A stretch of DNA of 64,000 nt from Pedobacter sp. MC2016-15 (GTDB lineage Bacteria; Bacteroidota; Bacteroidia; Sphingobacteriales; Sphingobacteriaceae), in NCBI RefSeq assembly GCF_026239695.1, contig NZ_JAPIVS010000004.1:496001-560000 (forward strand), written 5' to 3'. Shown here in pieces: positions 1 to 9,157 of this stretch. Numbering within the stretch: the stretch's first letter is position 1; every line of letters starts with the position of its first letter. The notes below the pieces were generated by a model. That model was given only the letters and a program-made list of their open reading frames with translations. It did not search any database and had not been told where the DNA came from. The position numbers and the translations under genes are program-made.

Positions 1-1
1 T

Positions 2-112
2 GAAGTTGTTGATGCAAACGGACTGGATAAAGCAAGAACACCTTCAGAAGTGCTGACTATCGCAGCACCATTTATCAAAACTAAAATTAACGCAGGTAAC
101 TTACCATCTTAA
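2..112 (+). CDS. C-terminal end of a ferritin-like protein (partial, runs off the left edge)
   Basis: The window opens inside a reading frame that gives 36 residues and then TAA at 110-112. The tail contains the segment EVLTIAAPFI, which resembles the tail of the next gene (DVLAIASLFI). That resemblance, and the 10-base spacing to the next start codon, suggest that the two are paralogous ferritin-like proteins in one transcript. The catalytic part lies outside the window, so the family assignment rests only on this similarity and on position. Confidence 0.5.
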   Translation, partial: EVVDANGLDKARTPSEVLTIAAPFIKTKINAGNLPS

Positions 113-122
113 ATAAGAAATC

Positions 123-953
123 ATGAATATCATCAATATATTAGACGAAATTGAAAAAGTGGATGGCGAGATCTATGAGCGCATCAATCCACGCAGGGCT
201 GCAATGAAACAATTTTACAACTTAGGTTCTAAAATGGCTGTTGCTGCAGTGCCACTTGCCCTGGGTTCTATGTTTAAAAAAGCGTACGGACAGACTTCAT
301 CATCTGTAATTGAAGTACTGAATTTTGCACTTACACTGGAATATCTTGAATATTTCTTCTACCAGCAGGGTAGTGCGGCACCTGGATTAATTCCTGCAGG
401 TACACCAGCGGTTGCAGCAATCAATACCATCCGTGATCATGAGCTCGCTCACGTTAACTTACTGAGAACAGCGATTACTTCTTCGGGCGGTACTCCGGTA
501 ACTTTTACAGCAGCTAATTTTGATTATACTGCCAAAGGTACTTTTCCAACTGTATTCACTAACTATCCAATTTTCCTTGCAGTTGCACAGGCTTTTGAAG
601 ATACAGGAGTAAGAGCTTACAAAGGTCAGGCACCAGCATTGATGGGAAGCCCAAGTGTATTACAAACGGCTCTGCAGATCCATTCTGTAGAAGCACGTCA
701 CGCTTCACATATCCGTCAGATGCGTAAAGCGCCAGCTGGTGGAGGTGTTACAGCCCTGAAACCATGGATCACCGGTGCGAACGACAGTGGTGTTCCACAG
801 GTTGATGCTGTATATAAAGGTGAAGACAACGTAGTTCAGGCAGGTGTAAATATTCCAAGCTTAGGAGTATCTACAGCAGCAGCTACAGAATCATTTGACG
901 AATTCCTGGTAAAAGCAGATGTACTTGCTATTGCTTCGTTATTTATCAGATAA
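123..953 (+). CDS. Ferritin-like domain protein (Ferritin_2 type), probably exported
   Basis: A 276-residue protein of the ferritin-like/desiccation-related family. After about 22 polar residues there is an RRAAMKQF segment and then a hydrophobic stretch (about 37-50) ending near AYGQ, which resembles a Tat-type signal with an N-terminal extension. The four-helix-bundle metal-ligand pattern is visible: E73/E76 (LEYLEYF), E107 and H110 (HELAH), E159 (AFEDTG), and E190/H193 (VEARHASH). It follows a truncated paralogue by 10 bases, so the two are probably co-transcribed, ending at the hairpin at 984-1007. Members of this family may bind iron or other metals in the periplasm; the actual substrate or role is not known to me. 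Confidence 0.75.
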   Translation: MNIINILDEIEKVDGEIYERINPRRAAMKQFYNLGSKMAVAAVPLALGSMFKKAYGQTSSSVIEVLNFALTLEYLEYFFYQQGSAAPGLIPAGTPAVAAINTIRDHELAHVNLLRTAITSSGGTPVTFTAANFDYTAKGTFPTVFTNYPIFLAVAQAFEDTGVRAYKGQAPALMGSPSVLQTALQIHSVEARHASHIRQMRKAPAGGGVTALKPWITGANDSGVPQVDAVYKGEDNVVQAGVNIPSLGVSTAAATESFDEFLVKADVLAIASLFIR

Positions 954-983
954 TATTAGTTTGTTTAGGTTTAAAATGAAGAA

Positions 984-1007
984 GAGGGCAATTGCCCTCT
1001 TTTTTTA
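984..1007. terminator. Bidirectional intrinsic terminator between the ferritin-like genes and mqnC
   Basis: A perfect 6-bp GC-rich stem (GAGGGC / GCCCTC) closes a 4-base AATT loop. It is followed by a run of T on the plus strand and preceded by a purine-rich AAGAA tract. It sits between the convergent stops at 953 and 1019, so it can serve both directions, with the stronger T-tract on the plus strand. Confidence 0.8.
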
Positions 1008-1018
1008 TACCTTTTATA

Positions 1019-2158
1019 TTAGTAAGTGATGACTTGTTCTTCAAGTTGTTCAGGAAGGTCACGGTAGTTATACTGCTGTCCTCTCAGCTGCGGTTCAAAA
1101 CCGGCTTCTCTGATGGCATCCTGTATACCTTTGGCCGTAAAACGATGCGGAGCACCAGCAGCAGAAACCACGTTTTCCTCGATCATGATCGAGCCAAAAT
1201 CATTTGCACCCGCATGAAGACAAAGCTGCGCTACATTTTTACCCACAGTAAGCCATGAGGCCTGTATATTTTTGATATTGGGAAGCATAATCCTGCTCAG
1301 TGCCAGCATTCTGATATATTCATCACCCGAAACATCATTCGTGATACCTCTCAGACGTTTCAATAAAGTACCATCATCCTGGAAAGGCCATGGAATAAAA
1401 GCTAAAAATCCTTTGGCATGCTCTGGTTTTTCACTCTGTACTTCCCTGATCCATACGAGGTGTTCAAAACGTTCGTCTATAGTTTCAACATGACCAAACA
1501 TCATCGTTGCCGAAGTTGTAATATCCAGCTGGTGTGCTGCACGCATGACATCAAGCCATTCCTGTCCGCCGCATTTTCCTTTGGAGATCAGTCGTCTTAC
1601 CCTGTCATTCAGGATTTCTGCTCCAGCGCCTGGTAAGGAGTCCATTCCTGCGACTTTCAATGCGCTTAAAACCTCTGTATGCGACAGTTTCTCCAGTTTC
1701 GCAACGTGGGCAATCTCAGGCGGGCCCAGTGCATGTAACTTGAGATCAGGATAAAGTTCTTTTAATTTTCTGAAAAGATCGGCATAGAAGTTTAGGCCCA
1801 GGTCAGGATGATGACCACCCTGCAGCAGCAGCTGATCGCCCCCAAGGCGGAAAGTTTCTTCAATCTTCACCTTATAGGTTTCAATATCTGTAATATAGCT
1901 ATCTTCATGACCGGGTCTTCTGAAAAAATTGCAAAACTTGCAATTGGCAATACATACATTGGTGGTATTGACATTGCGATCGATCTGCCAGGTGACTTTA
2001 CCACTTGGTACTTGCTTTTTTCTCAATTCATTGGCCACAAAAGACAATTCGGCAGTTGAGGCATTCTCATATAAGAATACACCTTCCTCTTTTGTGAGAA
2101 AGTCAAATTGCAGCGCACGTTGTAATAAATCAGCAGTATTCATATCAGCAGTATTCAT
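1019..2158 (-). CDS. mqnC: Cyclic dehypoxanthinyl futalosine synthase (radical SAM, menaquinone synthesis)
   Basis: A radical SAM enzyme of 379 residues, the usual size for MqnC. The iron-sulfur CxxxCxxC motif is C69-C73-C76 (CIANCKFC), and the family block SLPGAGAEIL is present. MqnC closes the ring of dehypoxanthine futalosine in the futalosine route to menaquinone. MqnE is the closest alternative, but the SLPGAGAEIL form and the length fit MqnC better. No other mqn gene is in the window. The N-terminus begins MNTADMNTAD because of a 15-bp tandem duplication over the start codon, so translation may begin at 2158 or at 2143. The minus-strand promoter box at 2163-2170 lies so close that the second ATG may be the one with a leader. 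Confidence 0.85.
   Translation of the reverse strand: MNTADMNTADLLQRALQFDFLTKEEGVFLYENASTAELSFVANELRKKQVPSGKVTWQIDRNVNTTNVCIANCKFCNFFRRPGHEDSYITDIETYKVKIEETFRLGGDQLLLQGGHHPDLGLNFYADLFRKLKELYPDLKLHALGPPEIAHVAKLEKLSHTEVLSALKVAGMDSLPGAGAEILNDRVRRLISKGKCGGQEWLDVMRAAHQLDITTSATMMFGHVETIDERFEHLVWIREVQSEKPEHAKGFLAFIPWPFQDDGTLLKRLRGITNDVSGDEYIRMLALSRIMLPNIKNIQASWLTVGKNVAQLCLHAGANDFGSIMIEENVVSAAGAPHRFTAKGIQDAIREAGFEPQLRGQQYNYRDLPEQLEEQVITY
2129..2158 (-). repeat. 15-bp perfect tandem duplication covering the mqnC start codon
   Basis: The 15-mer ATCAGCAGTATTCAT occurs twice without a gap (2129-2143 and 2144-2158). On the minus strand each unit encodes Met-Asn-Thr-Ala-Asp, so mqnC carries two in-frame ATG codons five residues apart. 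Confidence 0.95.
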
Positions 2159-2162
2159 AATG

Positions 2163-2170
2163 CAAATATA
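2163..2170 (-). promoter_or_regulatory. Candidate Bacteroidota -7 box for mqnC
   Basis: The minus strand reads TATATTTG here, an exact match to the Bacteroidota TAnnTTTG element. It ends only 4 bases before the first mqnC ATG, which predicts a leaderless transcript for that ATG or a leader of about 15 bases for the second ATG. A -33 TTG is not well placed. Confidence 0.5.
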
Positions 2171-2305
2171 AGCTAAGTTCTGCTCTTTTTATTTCACAAG
2201 ATTATCACATTAAGCCTTAAAGCAGGGCAGAGCTGATTTTTTTTGTGTCATAATGTGTTTGTCGCCTCTGGAATATTTAGCACATTTAGCCAAAATCATA
2301 ATGCT

Positions 2306-2313
2306 TATATTTG
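2306..2313 (+). promoter_or_regulatory. Candidate -7 box for the M16 peptidase operon
   Basis: TATATTTG matches TAnnTTTG exactly. It lies 19 bases before the ATG at 2333 and inside the N-terminal extension that would result from starting at 2243, so it supports 2333 as the real start. Confidence 0.5.
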
Positions 2314-2332
2314 GCAGAATTATAAATTTTTT

Positions 2333-3577
2333 ATGGTAGATTTCAATCGTTTTACATTAGCTAATGGCCTTCGCGTTCTCGTACATGAGGATGATACCAC
2401 GCCGATGGCTGTACTAAATATTTTATATGACGTTGGTGCCAGAGATGAAGAAGAGGATAAAACCGGATTTGCACATCTTTTTGAGCACCTGATGTTTGGT
2501 GGCTCGGTAAACATACCGAGTTATGATGAGCCCCTGCAAAGAGTAGGAGGTGAGAACAATGCCTTCACCAGCAATGATATTACCAATTATTATATCACAC
2601 TGCCTGCTACAAATATCGAAACCGCTTTCTGGCTGGAGAGCGACAGGATGCTGAGCCTGGCCTTCTCAGAAAAAAGTCTCGAAACACAGCGAAATGTTGT
2701 TTGTGAAGAGTTTAAACAGCGATACCTGAATCAGCCTTATGGCGATGTATGGCTGAAGCTAAGACCGCTTGCCTATCAAAAACACCCGTACAAATGGGCA
2801 ACAATAGGACAAGACCTGGCTCAGATTGAAAATGCTTCTATGGAAGATGTGAAAGCCTTTTTTCATAAACATTATAATCCTCAGAATGCCATTTTGGTAG
2901 TGGGAGGAAACGTGAAGACTGAAGATGTTAAGGTGCTGGCTGAGAAATGGTTTGCTCCAATCCCTGCAGGAAACAAGTATACCAGGAATTTACCAAAAGA
3001 GCCATTACAGACTGCTGAGCGCAAAGAAACTGTTATAGCTAAAGTGCCGCTAAATGCTTTTTACATGGCCTTCAAAATGCCGGCACGCAGAGACCAGACT
3101 TACCAGACCTATGATCTCATGGCTGATATCTTATCGCAGGGACAGTCTTCGCGACTTTACAACAGCCTGCTCAAAGAACAGCAGTTGTTTAGTGATATCC
3201 ATGCATATATCACCAGCAGTATGGATGAAGGTTTATTCATCGTGGAGGGTAAACTGAGTGAAGGGGTAGCCATGGAGGTTGCCGAGGCTGCCGTTTGGGC
3301 AGAACTCAACAAAATTGCGACTGAAGAGGTAACCGAGACCGAACTGACGAAAGTCAAAAACAAATCGGAATCTATCATGGTATTTGCCGAGATGAGTTTG
3401 CTTGATAAGGCCATGAACCTTGCTTACTATGAATTGCTGGGTGATGCAGCCGGTTTGAATACGGAGATAGATAAGTATCTGGCTGTTGATGCGGCTAAGA
3501 TTCATGATGCCGCAAAAAAGACTTTCGTGAGAGAGCAATGTTCAACTTTATATTACTTAACATCCGACAATGCTTGA
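2333..3577 (+). CDS. M16 family zinc metallopeptidase, catalytic subunit
   Basis: A 414-residue insulinase/processing-peptidase-type enzyme. The inverted zinc motif HxxEH is at 48-52 (HLFEH), with the distal glutamate ligand in the CEEF segment at 125-126. No signal peptide is seen with the start chosen here. An open frame extends upstream to 2243, but its 30 extra residues cover the candidate promoter and do not resemble the family N-terminus, which normally begins with a short strand such as FTLANGLRVLV. The gene overlaps the following M16 gene by 8 bases, giving translational coupling. The pair resembles known two-subunit M16 peptidases in which one chain carries zinc. The substrate is not predictable. 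Confidence 0.85.
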   Translation: MVDFNRFTLANGLRVLVHEDDTTPMAVLNILYDVGARDEEEDKTGFAHLFEHLMFGGSVNIPSYDEPLQRVGGENNAFTSNDITNYYITLPATNIETAFWLESDRMLSLAFSEKSLETQRNVVCEEFKQRYLNQPYGDVWLKLRPLAYQKHPYKWATIGQDLAQIENASMEDVKAFFHKHYNPQNAILVVGGNVKTEDVKVLAEKWFAPIPAGNKYTRNLPKEPLQTAERKETVIAKVPLNAFYMAFKMPARRDQTYQTYDLMADILSQGQSSRLYNSLLKEQQLFSDIHAYITSSMDEGLFIVEGKLSEGVAMEVAEAAVWAELNKIATEEVTETELTKVKNKSESIMVFAEMSLLDKAMNLAYYELLGDAAGLNTEIDKYLAVDAAKIHDAAKKTFVREQCSTLYYLTSDNA

Positions 3578-4844
3578 CCGTACACTAATACCTGAGTCTA
3601 AACAGGTAAACGATATCAATTTTATTTCCCCTCAAAAACAGGAACTGGACAATGGAATCAGGGTTTTTACCGTCAATGCCGGTAAACAGAAGCTGGTTAG
3701 GATAGAACTTGTTTTTGAAAATGTTAACTGGAAAGAGTCAAATCCATTACAGGCTATTGCTGTTAGCCATCTGATCAATAACGGAACGAAAACATTAAGT
3801 GCCAGGGAAATTGCCGATAAGGTGGATTACTATGGTGCTTTCCTTCAAACTGATTATGGTGCCGACCAATCCAGTATCAAAGTATATACGCTTAATAAAC
3901 ACCTTGAAGCTGTGCTGCCAATTTTATGGTCTGTGCTGAATGAAAGTATCTTTCCACAGCAGGAGCTGGATATTTTTAAACAAAATCAGCAGCAATCCTT
4001 AAAGGTAAGTTTGCAGAAGAACGACTTCATTGCGAGAAAGAACTTTGCAAATGCCATATTTGGCAATTCTGCCTATGGCTCCAATATCGAGGTTGCAGAT
4101 TACCAGGCGATACAGCGTGAAGAACTGACGTCTTACTTCAGTGCGGCATACAAACCTGAGAACTGTACCATCTTTGTAGCAGGTAAATTTGAGGATCAGG
4201 AATTCAATATCCTGAATTCCATTTTTGGACAGGAATGGCACAACAAGGATGCATCGGTGATCAATCATTTCTCTTTTGATTCATCTTTAAAAGGGGAAAT
4301 ATTTATTGAACGCCCTGAGGCGATACAATCTGCTATCCGGATGGGGCTGAGAAGTTTAAACAGGACTCATGCTGATTTTCCTGCTTTTCAGGTAATGAAC
4401 TGTCTGCTGGGTGGTTATTTCGGGTCCAGGCTGATGGCCAATATCCGTGAAGACAAAGGTTATACTTACGGTATTGGTTCTGCCATCGTATCTATGAAAG
4501 ACGCCGGGTATTTCTTTATCGCTACCGAAGTTGGTGCCGACGTTTGTACAAACGCGCTGGTTGAGATTGAGAAGGAAATTGAATTGCTTAAATCTGAAAC
4601 TGTTGCAGATGAGGAACTAGACCTGGTAAGAAACTATATGCTGGGCTCAATGCTGGGCAGTTTGGAAAATGCTTTTTCACATGCTGATAAATTCAAAAAT
4701 ATCTACTTCTCCGGATTGAGTTATGACTACTATGATAATTATATCAAAACGGTTAAGACCATTACGCCTGAAGAGATCAAAAACCTGGCTAACAGGTATC
4801 TGACTACGGAAGAATTTACCAGAGTTATTGTAGGTAAAAAATAA
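3570..4844 (+). CDS. M16 family peptidase-like protein, partner subunit without zinc motif
   Basis: A 424-residue M16-family protein that lacks HxxEH, so it is unlikely to bind zinc. It retains the C-terminal substrate-binding Arg/Tyr region typical of the non-catalytic chain (LGGYFGSRL followed by REDKGYTYG). Its ATG lies inside the end of the upstream gene (8-base overlap), as expected for a pair made in equal amounts. By analogy with heterodimeric M16 peptidases, this chain should help to form the closed chamber with the upstream zinc subunit. The operon ends at the hairpin at 4849-4886. Confidence 0.85.
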   Translation: MLDRTLIPESKQVNDINFISPQKQELDNGIRVFTVNAGKQKLVRIELVFENVNWKESNPLQAIAVSHLINNGTKTLSAREIADKVDYYGAFLQTDYGADQSSIKVYTLNKHLEAVLPILWSVLNESIFPQQELDIFKQNQQQSLKVSLQKNDFIARKNFANAIFGNSAYGSNIEVADYQAIQREELTSYFSAAYKPENCTIFVAGKFEDQEFNILNSIFGQEWHNKDASVINHFSFDSSLKGEIFIERPEAIQSAIRMGLRSLNRTHADFPAFQVMNCLLGGYFGSRLMANIREDKGYTYGIGSAIVSMKDAGYFFIATEVGADVCTNALVEIEKEIELLKSETVADEELDLVRNYMLGSMLGSLENAFSHADKFKNIYFSGLSYDYYDNYIKTVKTITPEEIKNLANRYLTTEEFTRVIVGKK

Positions 4845-4848
4845 GTTG

Positions 4849-4886
4849 TACTGGCTAATTAACTTTAGCCAGTATCTTCCTCTTTT
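4849..4886 (+). terminator. Terminator after the M16 pair
   Basis: A 10-bp perfect stem (TACTGGCTAA at 4849-4858 with TTAGCCAGTA at 4865-4874) and a 6-base loop are followed by a pyrimidine tract rich in T. It starts five bases after the stop codon. Confidence 0.75.
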
Positions 4887-4966
4887 TTTAGCGCTCTGAT
4901 TATTGTCAGTTTCTCCTCATATTCGCTTCATTGCTTAAAACAATTTCGGATTCGCAATAATTTGTT

Positions 4967-4974
4967 TACCTTTG
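4967..4974 (+). promoter_or_regulatory. Candidate -7 box for guaB
   Basis: TACCTTTG matches TAnnTTTG. It is 31 bases before the guaB ATG, which leaves a leader of about 28 bases. A TTTCGG at about 4944 is a possible but imperfect -33 element. Confidence 0.5.
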
Positions 4975-4996
4975 CCCGGCAAGTAATAACTCCTAA

Positions 4997-6475
<1,479 letters not shown>

Positions 6476-6500
6476 TAGAACTTTTAATATACTATTGAAA

Positions 6501-6537
6501 TCATCTCAAGCCTCAGGCCGCTGAGATGATTTTTTTA
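6501..6537 (+). terminator. Terminator after guaB
   Basis: An 8-bp stem (TCATCTCA at 6501-6508 with TGAGATGA at 6522-6529), with an inner GCC/GGC pairing, is followed directly by seven T residues. Confidence 0.85.
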
Positions 6538-6564
6538 TTTATAACCTAAATTATCTCTCTGTTT

Positions 6565-7149
6565 ATGAAATCAATATGTGTGTATTGCGGCGCCAATTTC
6601 AATGGCGATCCATTGTTGTCAAAGGCTGTTGAAGATCTTGCAGCCGCTTTTGCTGATCAGCAGATCCGTTTAATTTATGGTGGTGGCAGTCTTGGTGTGA
6701 TGGGTATGATTGCTGATGGAGTGTTGAAGAAAAAGGGCCTGGTTACAGGAGTAATCCCCCAGTTCCTTCTCGATCTTGAAGTAGGAAACATGGAGGTAAC
6801 CGAGCTGATCATCACAGAGAATATGCATCAGCGTAAACAAAAAATGGCTGACCTCGCTGATGGCTTTATCATTCTTCCCGGAGGTTTCGGAACACTCGAA
6901 GAGTTTTTTGAGGTACTCACCTGGCTGCAGTTGGGGCTGCATCGCAAAGCTATCGGTGTTTTAAATGTGAATGGTTTCTATGACCATCTTTTTGCGCAGT
7001 TGGATGTAATGGTTGAGCAACGCATGCTGAAAGCAGATCACAGGAAACTGGTGATCGACTCGGATCAGCCAGGCGTCCTGCTGCGGAAGATGAAAGCATT
7101 TACTACAGTTCCGGATCCTTTGTGGCCCAAAGATAGAGATCTGATCTAA
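6565..7149 (+). CDS. LOG family protein (cytokinin riboside 5'-monophosphate phosphoribohydrolase-like)
   Basis: A 194-residue Rossmann-fold protein of the TIGR00730/LOG family. Signature residues are R90-K91 (MHQRKQKM) and the nucleotide-binding PGGFGTLEE at 105-113. Characterised family members cleave the N-glycosidic bond of nucleoside monophosphates, releasing ribose 5-phosphate, and in plants activate cytokinins. In a soil bacterium a general nucleotide-salvage or clean-up role is just as likely. It has guaB upstream, but a terminator separates them. Confidence 0.88.
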   Translation: MKSICVYCGANFNGDPLLSKAVEDLAAAFADQQIRLIYGGGSLGVMGMIADGVLKKKGLVTGVIPQFLLDLEVGNMEVTELIITENMHQRKQKMADLADGFIILPGGFGTLEEFFEVLTWLQLGLHRKAIGVLNVNGFYDHLFAQLDVMVEQRMLKADHRKLVIDSDQPGVLLRKMKAFTTVPDPLWPKDRDLI

Positions 7150-7258
7150 GTCTTCATTTCAGCGACTGACGATTTCCTTATCCGGAAGCAGATTACTTCA
7201 TATTATGGTATCTTCAACAGCGGTCGGAATTCGTCTCAACCACATAACTGCACTATAC

Positions 7259-7360
7259 CTTCTATACCCCAACTATACGATAACTTTAGGACAATAATAC
7301 CGCATCTATACCATTTTGGTATTGTTGTGGTATTATTGTGGTATTGGTAGGGTATAGAAG
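7259..7360. repeat. Nested inverted repeats with an 11-bp tandem repeat (noncoding)
   Basis: Three nested pairings share one axis. CTTCTATACCC (7259-7269) pairs with GGGTATAGAAG (7350-7360). ACAATAATACC (7291-7301) pairs with GGTATTATTGT (7329-7339). ATACC (7308-7312) pairs with GGTAT (7318-7322). The right arm is itself made of 11-bp units beginning GGTATTG or GGTATTA at 7318, 7329 and 7340. No convincing gene overlaps it. This is most of what I can see in the 359-base gap 7150-7508; it could be a structured RNA or a cruciform-forming site. Confidence 0.75.
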
Positions 7361-7460
7361 CTATGGACTGCAGACGGTTTTGTGATGATTCTCCTATGCT
7401 TAAAGTAATACCTGAACATGGGTGTATCAATGACAATAACCCTGTTTAGCAAAACGTTAA

Positions 7461-7492
7461 TTATCTCTGATTTTCCGTAATTTCAGAGATAA
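7461..7492. promoter_or_regulatory. 10-bp perfect inverted repeat just upstream of the carboxyltransferase gene
   Basis: TTATCTCTGA (7461-7470) and TCAGAGATAA (7483-7492) are exact reverse complements with a 12-base spacer. The right arm ends 16 bases before the ATG at 7509. It lacks a T-tract, so an operator or a 5'-UTR hairpin is more likely than a terminator. Confidence 0.55.
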
Positions 7493-7508
7493 CCTTTATC
7501 TTGCCTCA

Positions 7509-9137
7509 ATGGATATCGAATTCAATAAAAACGAAGACGTCAATAAACAGCTGGTTTACGAAGTGAAAACCGGGCTTAAGACTATATATAAAGGTGGTGG
7601 GGAAAAGAGTGCGGCCAAACAAAAGGAAAAAGGTAAAATGCTGGCTAGAGAACGTGTCAGTTACCTGGTCGACGAAGGTACAGAGTTCCTGGAAATAGGA
7701 GCTTTCGCAGCAGAGGGCATGTACGCAGAGCAGGGTGGTTGTCCTTCAGCAGGTGTAGTGACTGGTATTGGTTATGTATCTGGCAGGCAGTGTATGATCG
7801 TTGCCAATGATGCTACTGTTAAAGCTGGTGCCTGGTTTCCGATGACCGCAAAGAAAAATCTTCGCGCACAGGAAATTGCGATGGAGAACCGTTTGCCGGT
7901 GATCTATCTCGTTGACAGTGCCGGCGTGTATCTGCCCATGCAGGATGAAATCTTTCCTGATAAGGAACATTTTGGACGTATGTTCAGAAACAATGCGATG
8001 ATGTCTGCCGATGGGATTGTCCAGATCTCGGCAATCATGGGTTCCTGTGTTGCTGGCGGAGCATATCTGCCAATCATGAGTGATGAGGCGATGATTGTTG
8101 ATGGTACTGGTTCTGTATTTCTCGCGGGTTCCTATCTGGTAAAATCCGCTATCGGAGAGGATGTGGATAATGAAACCCTTGGTGGTGCTACCACGCATTG
8201 CGAGATATCGGGCGTTACGGATTATAAACATCCCAATGATCAGGCCTGTCTGGATAGTATCAAAAATATTATGAGTATGCTGGGGCAGCCAGAAAATGCC
8301 GGTTTCAGCAGGATAAAGCCTGCCGCTCCCAGACTTGATCCTCAGGAGCTATATGGCCTGCTTCCTGAAAACAGGGAAAAGCAATATGATATGCATGAAA
8401 TCATATACAGGCTAACAGATGATTCTGAATTTGAAGAATATAAAAAGGAATATGGACAAAGTATCATTTGTGGCCTGGGTAGAATTGACGGCTGGGCAGT
8501 AGGCATTGTCGCCAACCAGAGAAAAGTCGTGAAATCAAAAAAAGGAGAGATGCAATTTGGCGGAGTTATCTATTCTGACAGTGCAGACAAAGCCGCACGT
8601 TTTATCATGAACTGCAACCAGAAGAAAATCCCGCTGGTCTTTCTGCAGGACGTTACCGGTTTTATGGTAGGCAGCAGATCTGAACAGGGTGGGATTATCA
8701 AGGATGGAGCAAAAATGGTAAACGCAGTAGCAAATTCCGTGGTTCCTAAATTTACGATTGTAATCGGCAATTCCTACGGTGCAGGAAACTATGCGATGTG
8801 TGGAAAGGCATACGATCCACGGTTGATCTATGCCTGGCCAACAGCAAAAATTGCAGTAATGGGTGGCTCACAGGCTGCAAAGACATTACTACAAATACAA
8901 GCAGCTTCACTGAAAGCCAGAGCTGAGGTGATTACCCCGGAGAAAGAGGCAGAAATGCTGAAGGAAATTACAGAAAAATACGATAGCCAAACCACTCCCT
9001 ACTACGCTGCGGCAAGGTTATGGGTGGATGGAATTATTGATCCGCTGGAAACACGTAAAGTGATTTCTATGGGTATTGAAGCCGCTAATCAGTCGCCAAT
9101 AAAAAGACAATTCAATGTCGGAATTATCCAGACCTAG
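7509..9137 (+). CDS. Acyl-CoA carboxylase, carboxyltransferase (beta) subunit
   Basis: A 542-residue biotin-dependent carboxyltransferase with the two crotonase-like halves of the family. Visible blocks are GSCVAGGAYLP in the N-terminal (acyl-CoA) half and YGAGNYAMCG in the C-terminal (biotin) half. The sequence around MSADGIVQISAIMGSC resembles methylcrotonoyl-CoA carboxylase beta more than the propionyl-CoA type, but I cannot fix the substrate. It should work with a biotin carboxylase/BCCP alpha subunit, and none is encoded in this window. A perfect inverted repeat lies just before the start. The next gene begins 20 bases later. Confidence 0.85.
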   Translation: MDIEFNKNEDVNKQLVYEVKTGLKTIYKGGGEKSAAKQKEKGKMLARERVSYLVDEGTEFLEIGAFAAEGMYAEQGGCPSAGVVTGIGYVSGRQCMIVANDATVKAGAWFPMTAKKNLRAQEIAMENRLPVIYLVDSAGVYLPMQDEIFPDKEHFGRMFRNNAMMSADGIVQISAIMGSCVAGGAYLPIMSDEAMIVDGTGSVFLAGSYLVKSAIGEDVDNETLGGATTHCEISGVTDYKHPNDQACLDSIKNIMSMLGQPENAGFSRIKPAAPRLDPQELYGLLPENREKQYDMHEIIYRLTDDSEFEEYKKEYGQSIICGLGRIDGWAVGIVANQRKVVKSKKGEMQFGGVIYSDSADKAARFIMNCNQKKIPLVFLQDVTGFMVGSRSEQGGIIKDGAKMVNAVANSVVPKFTIVIGNSYGAGNYAMCGKAYDPRLIYAWPTAKIAVMGGSQAAKTLLQIQAASLKARAEVITPEKEAEMLKEITEKYDSQTTPYYAAARLWVDGIIDPLETRKVISMGIEAANQSPIKRQFNVGIIQT

Positions 9138-9157
9138 TTGCTAAATTTGATATTAAT

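Noticed and set aside
2243..2332. N-terminal extension of the first M16 peptidase
   Set aside because: The 30 extra codons cover a perfect promoter box and do not look like the family N-terminus; the ATG at 2333 is preferred.
7236..7436. Possible 66-codon minus-strand gene in the 7.2-7.4 kb gap
   Set aside because: It spans the nested inverted and tandem repeats, and the translation reflects those repeats (YQYHNNTTTI) rather than a protein domain.
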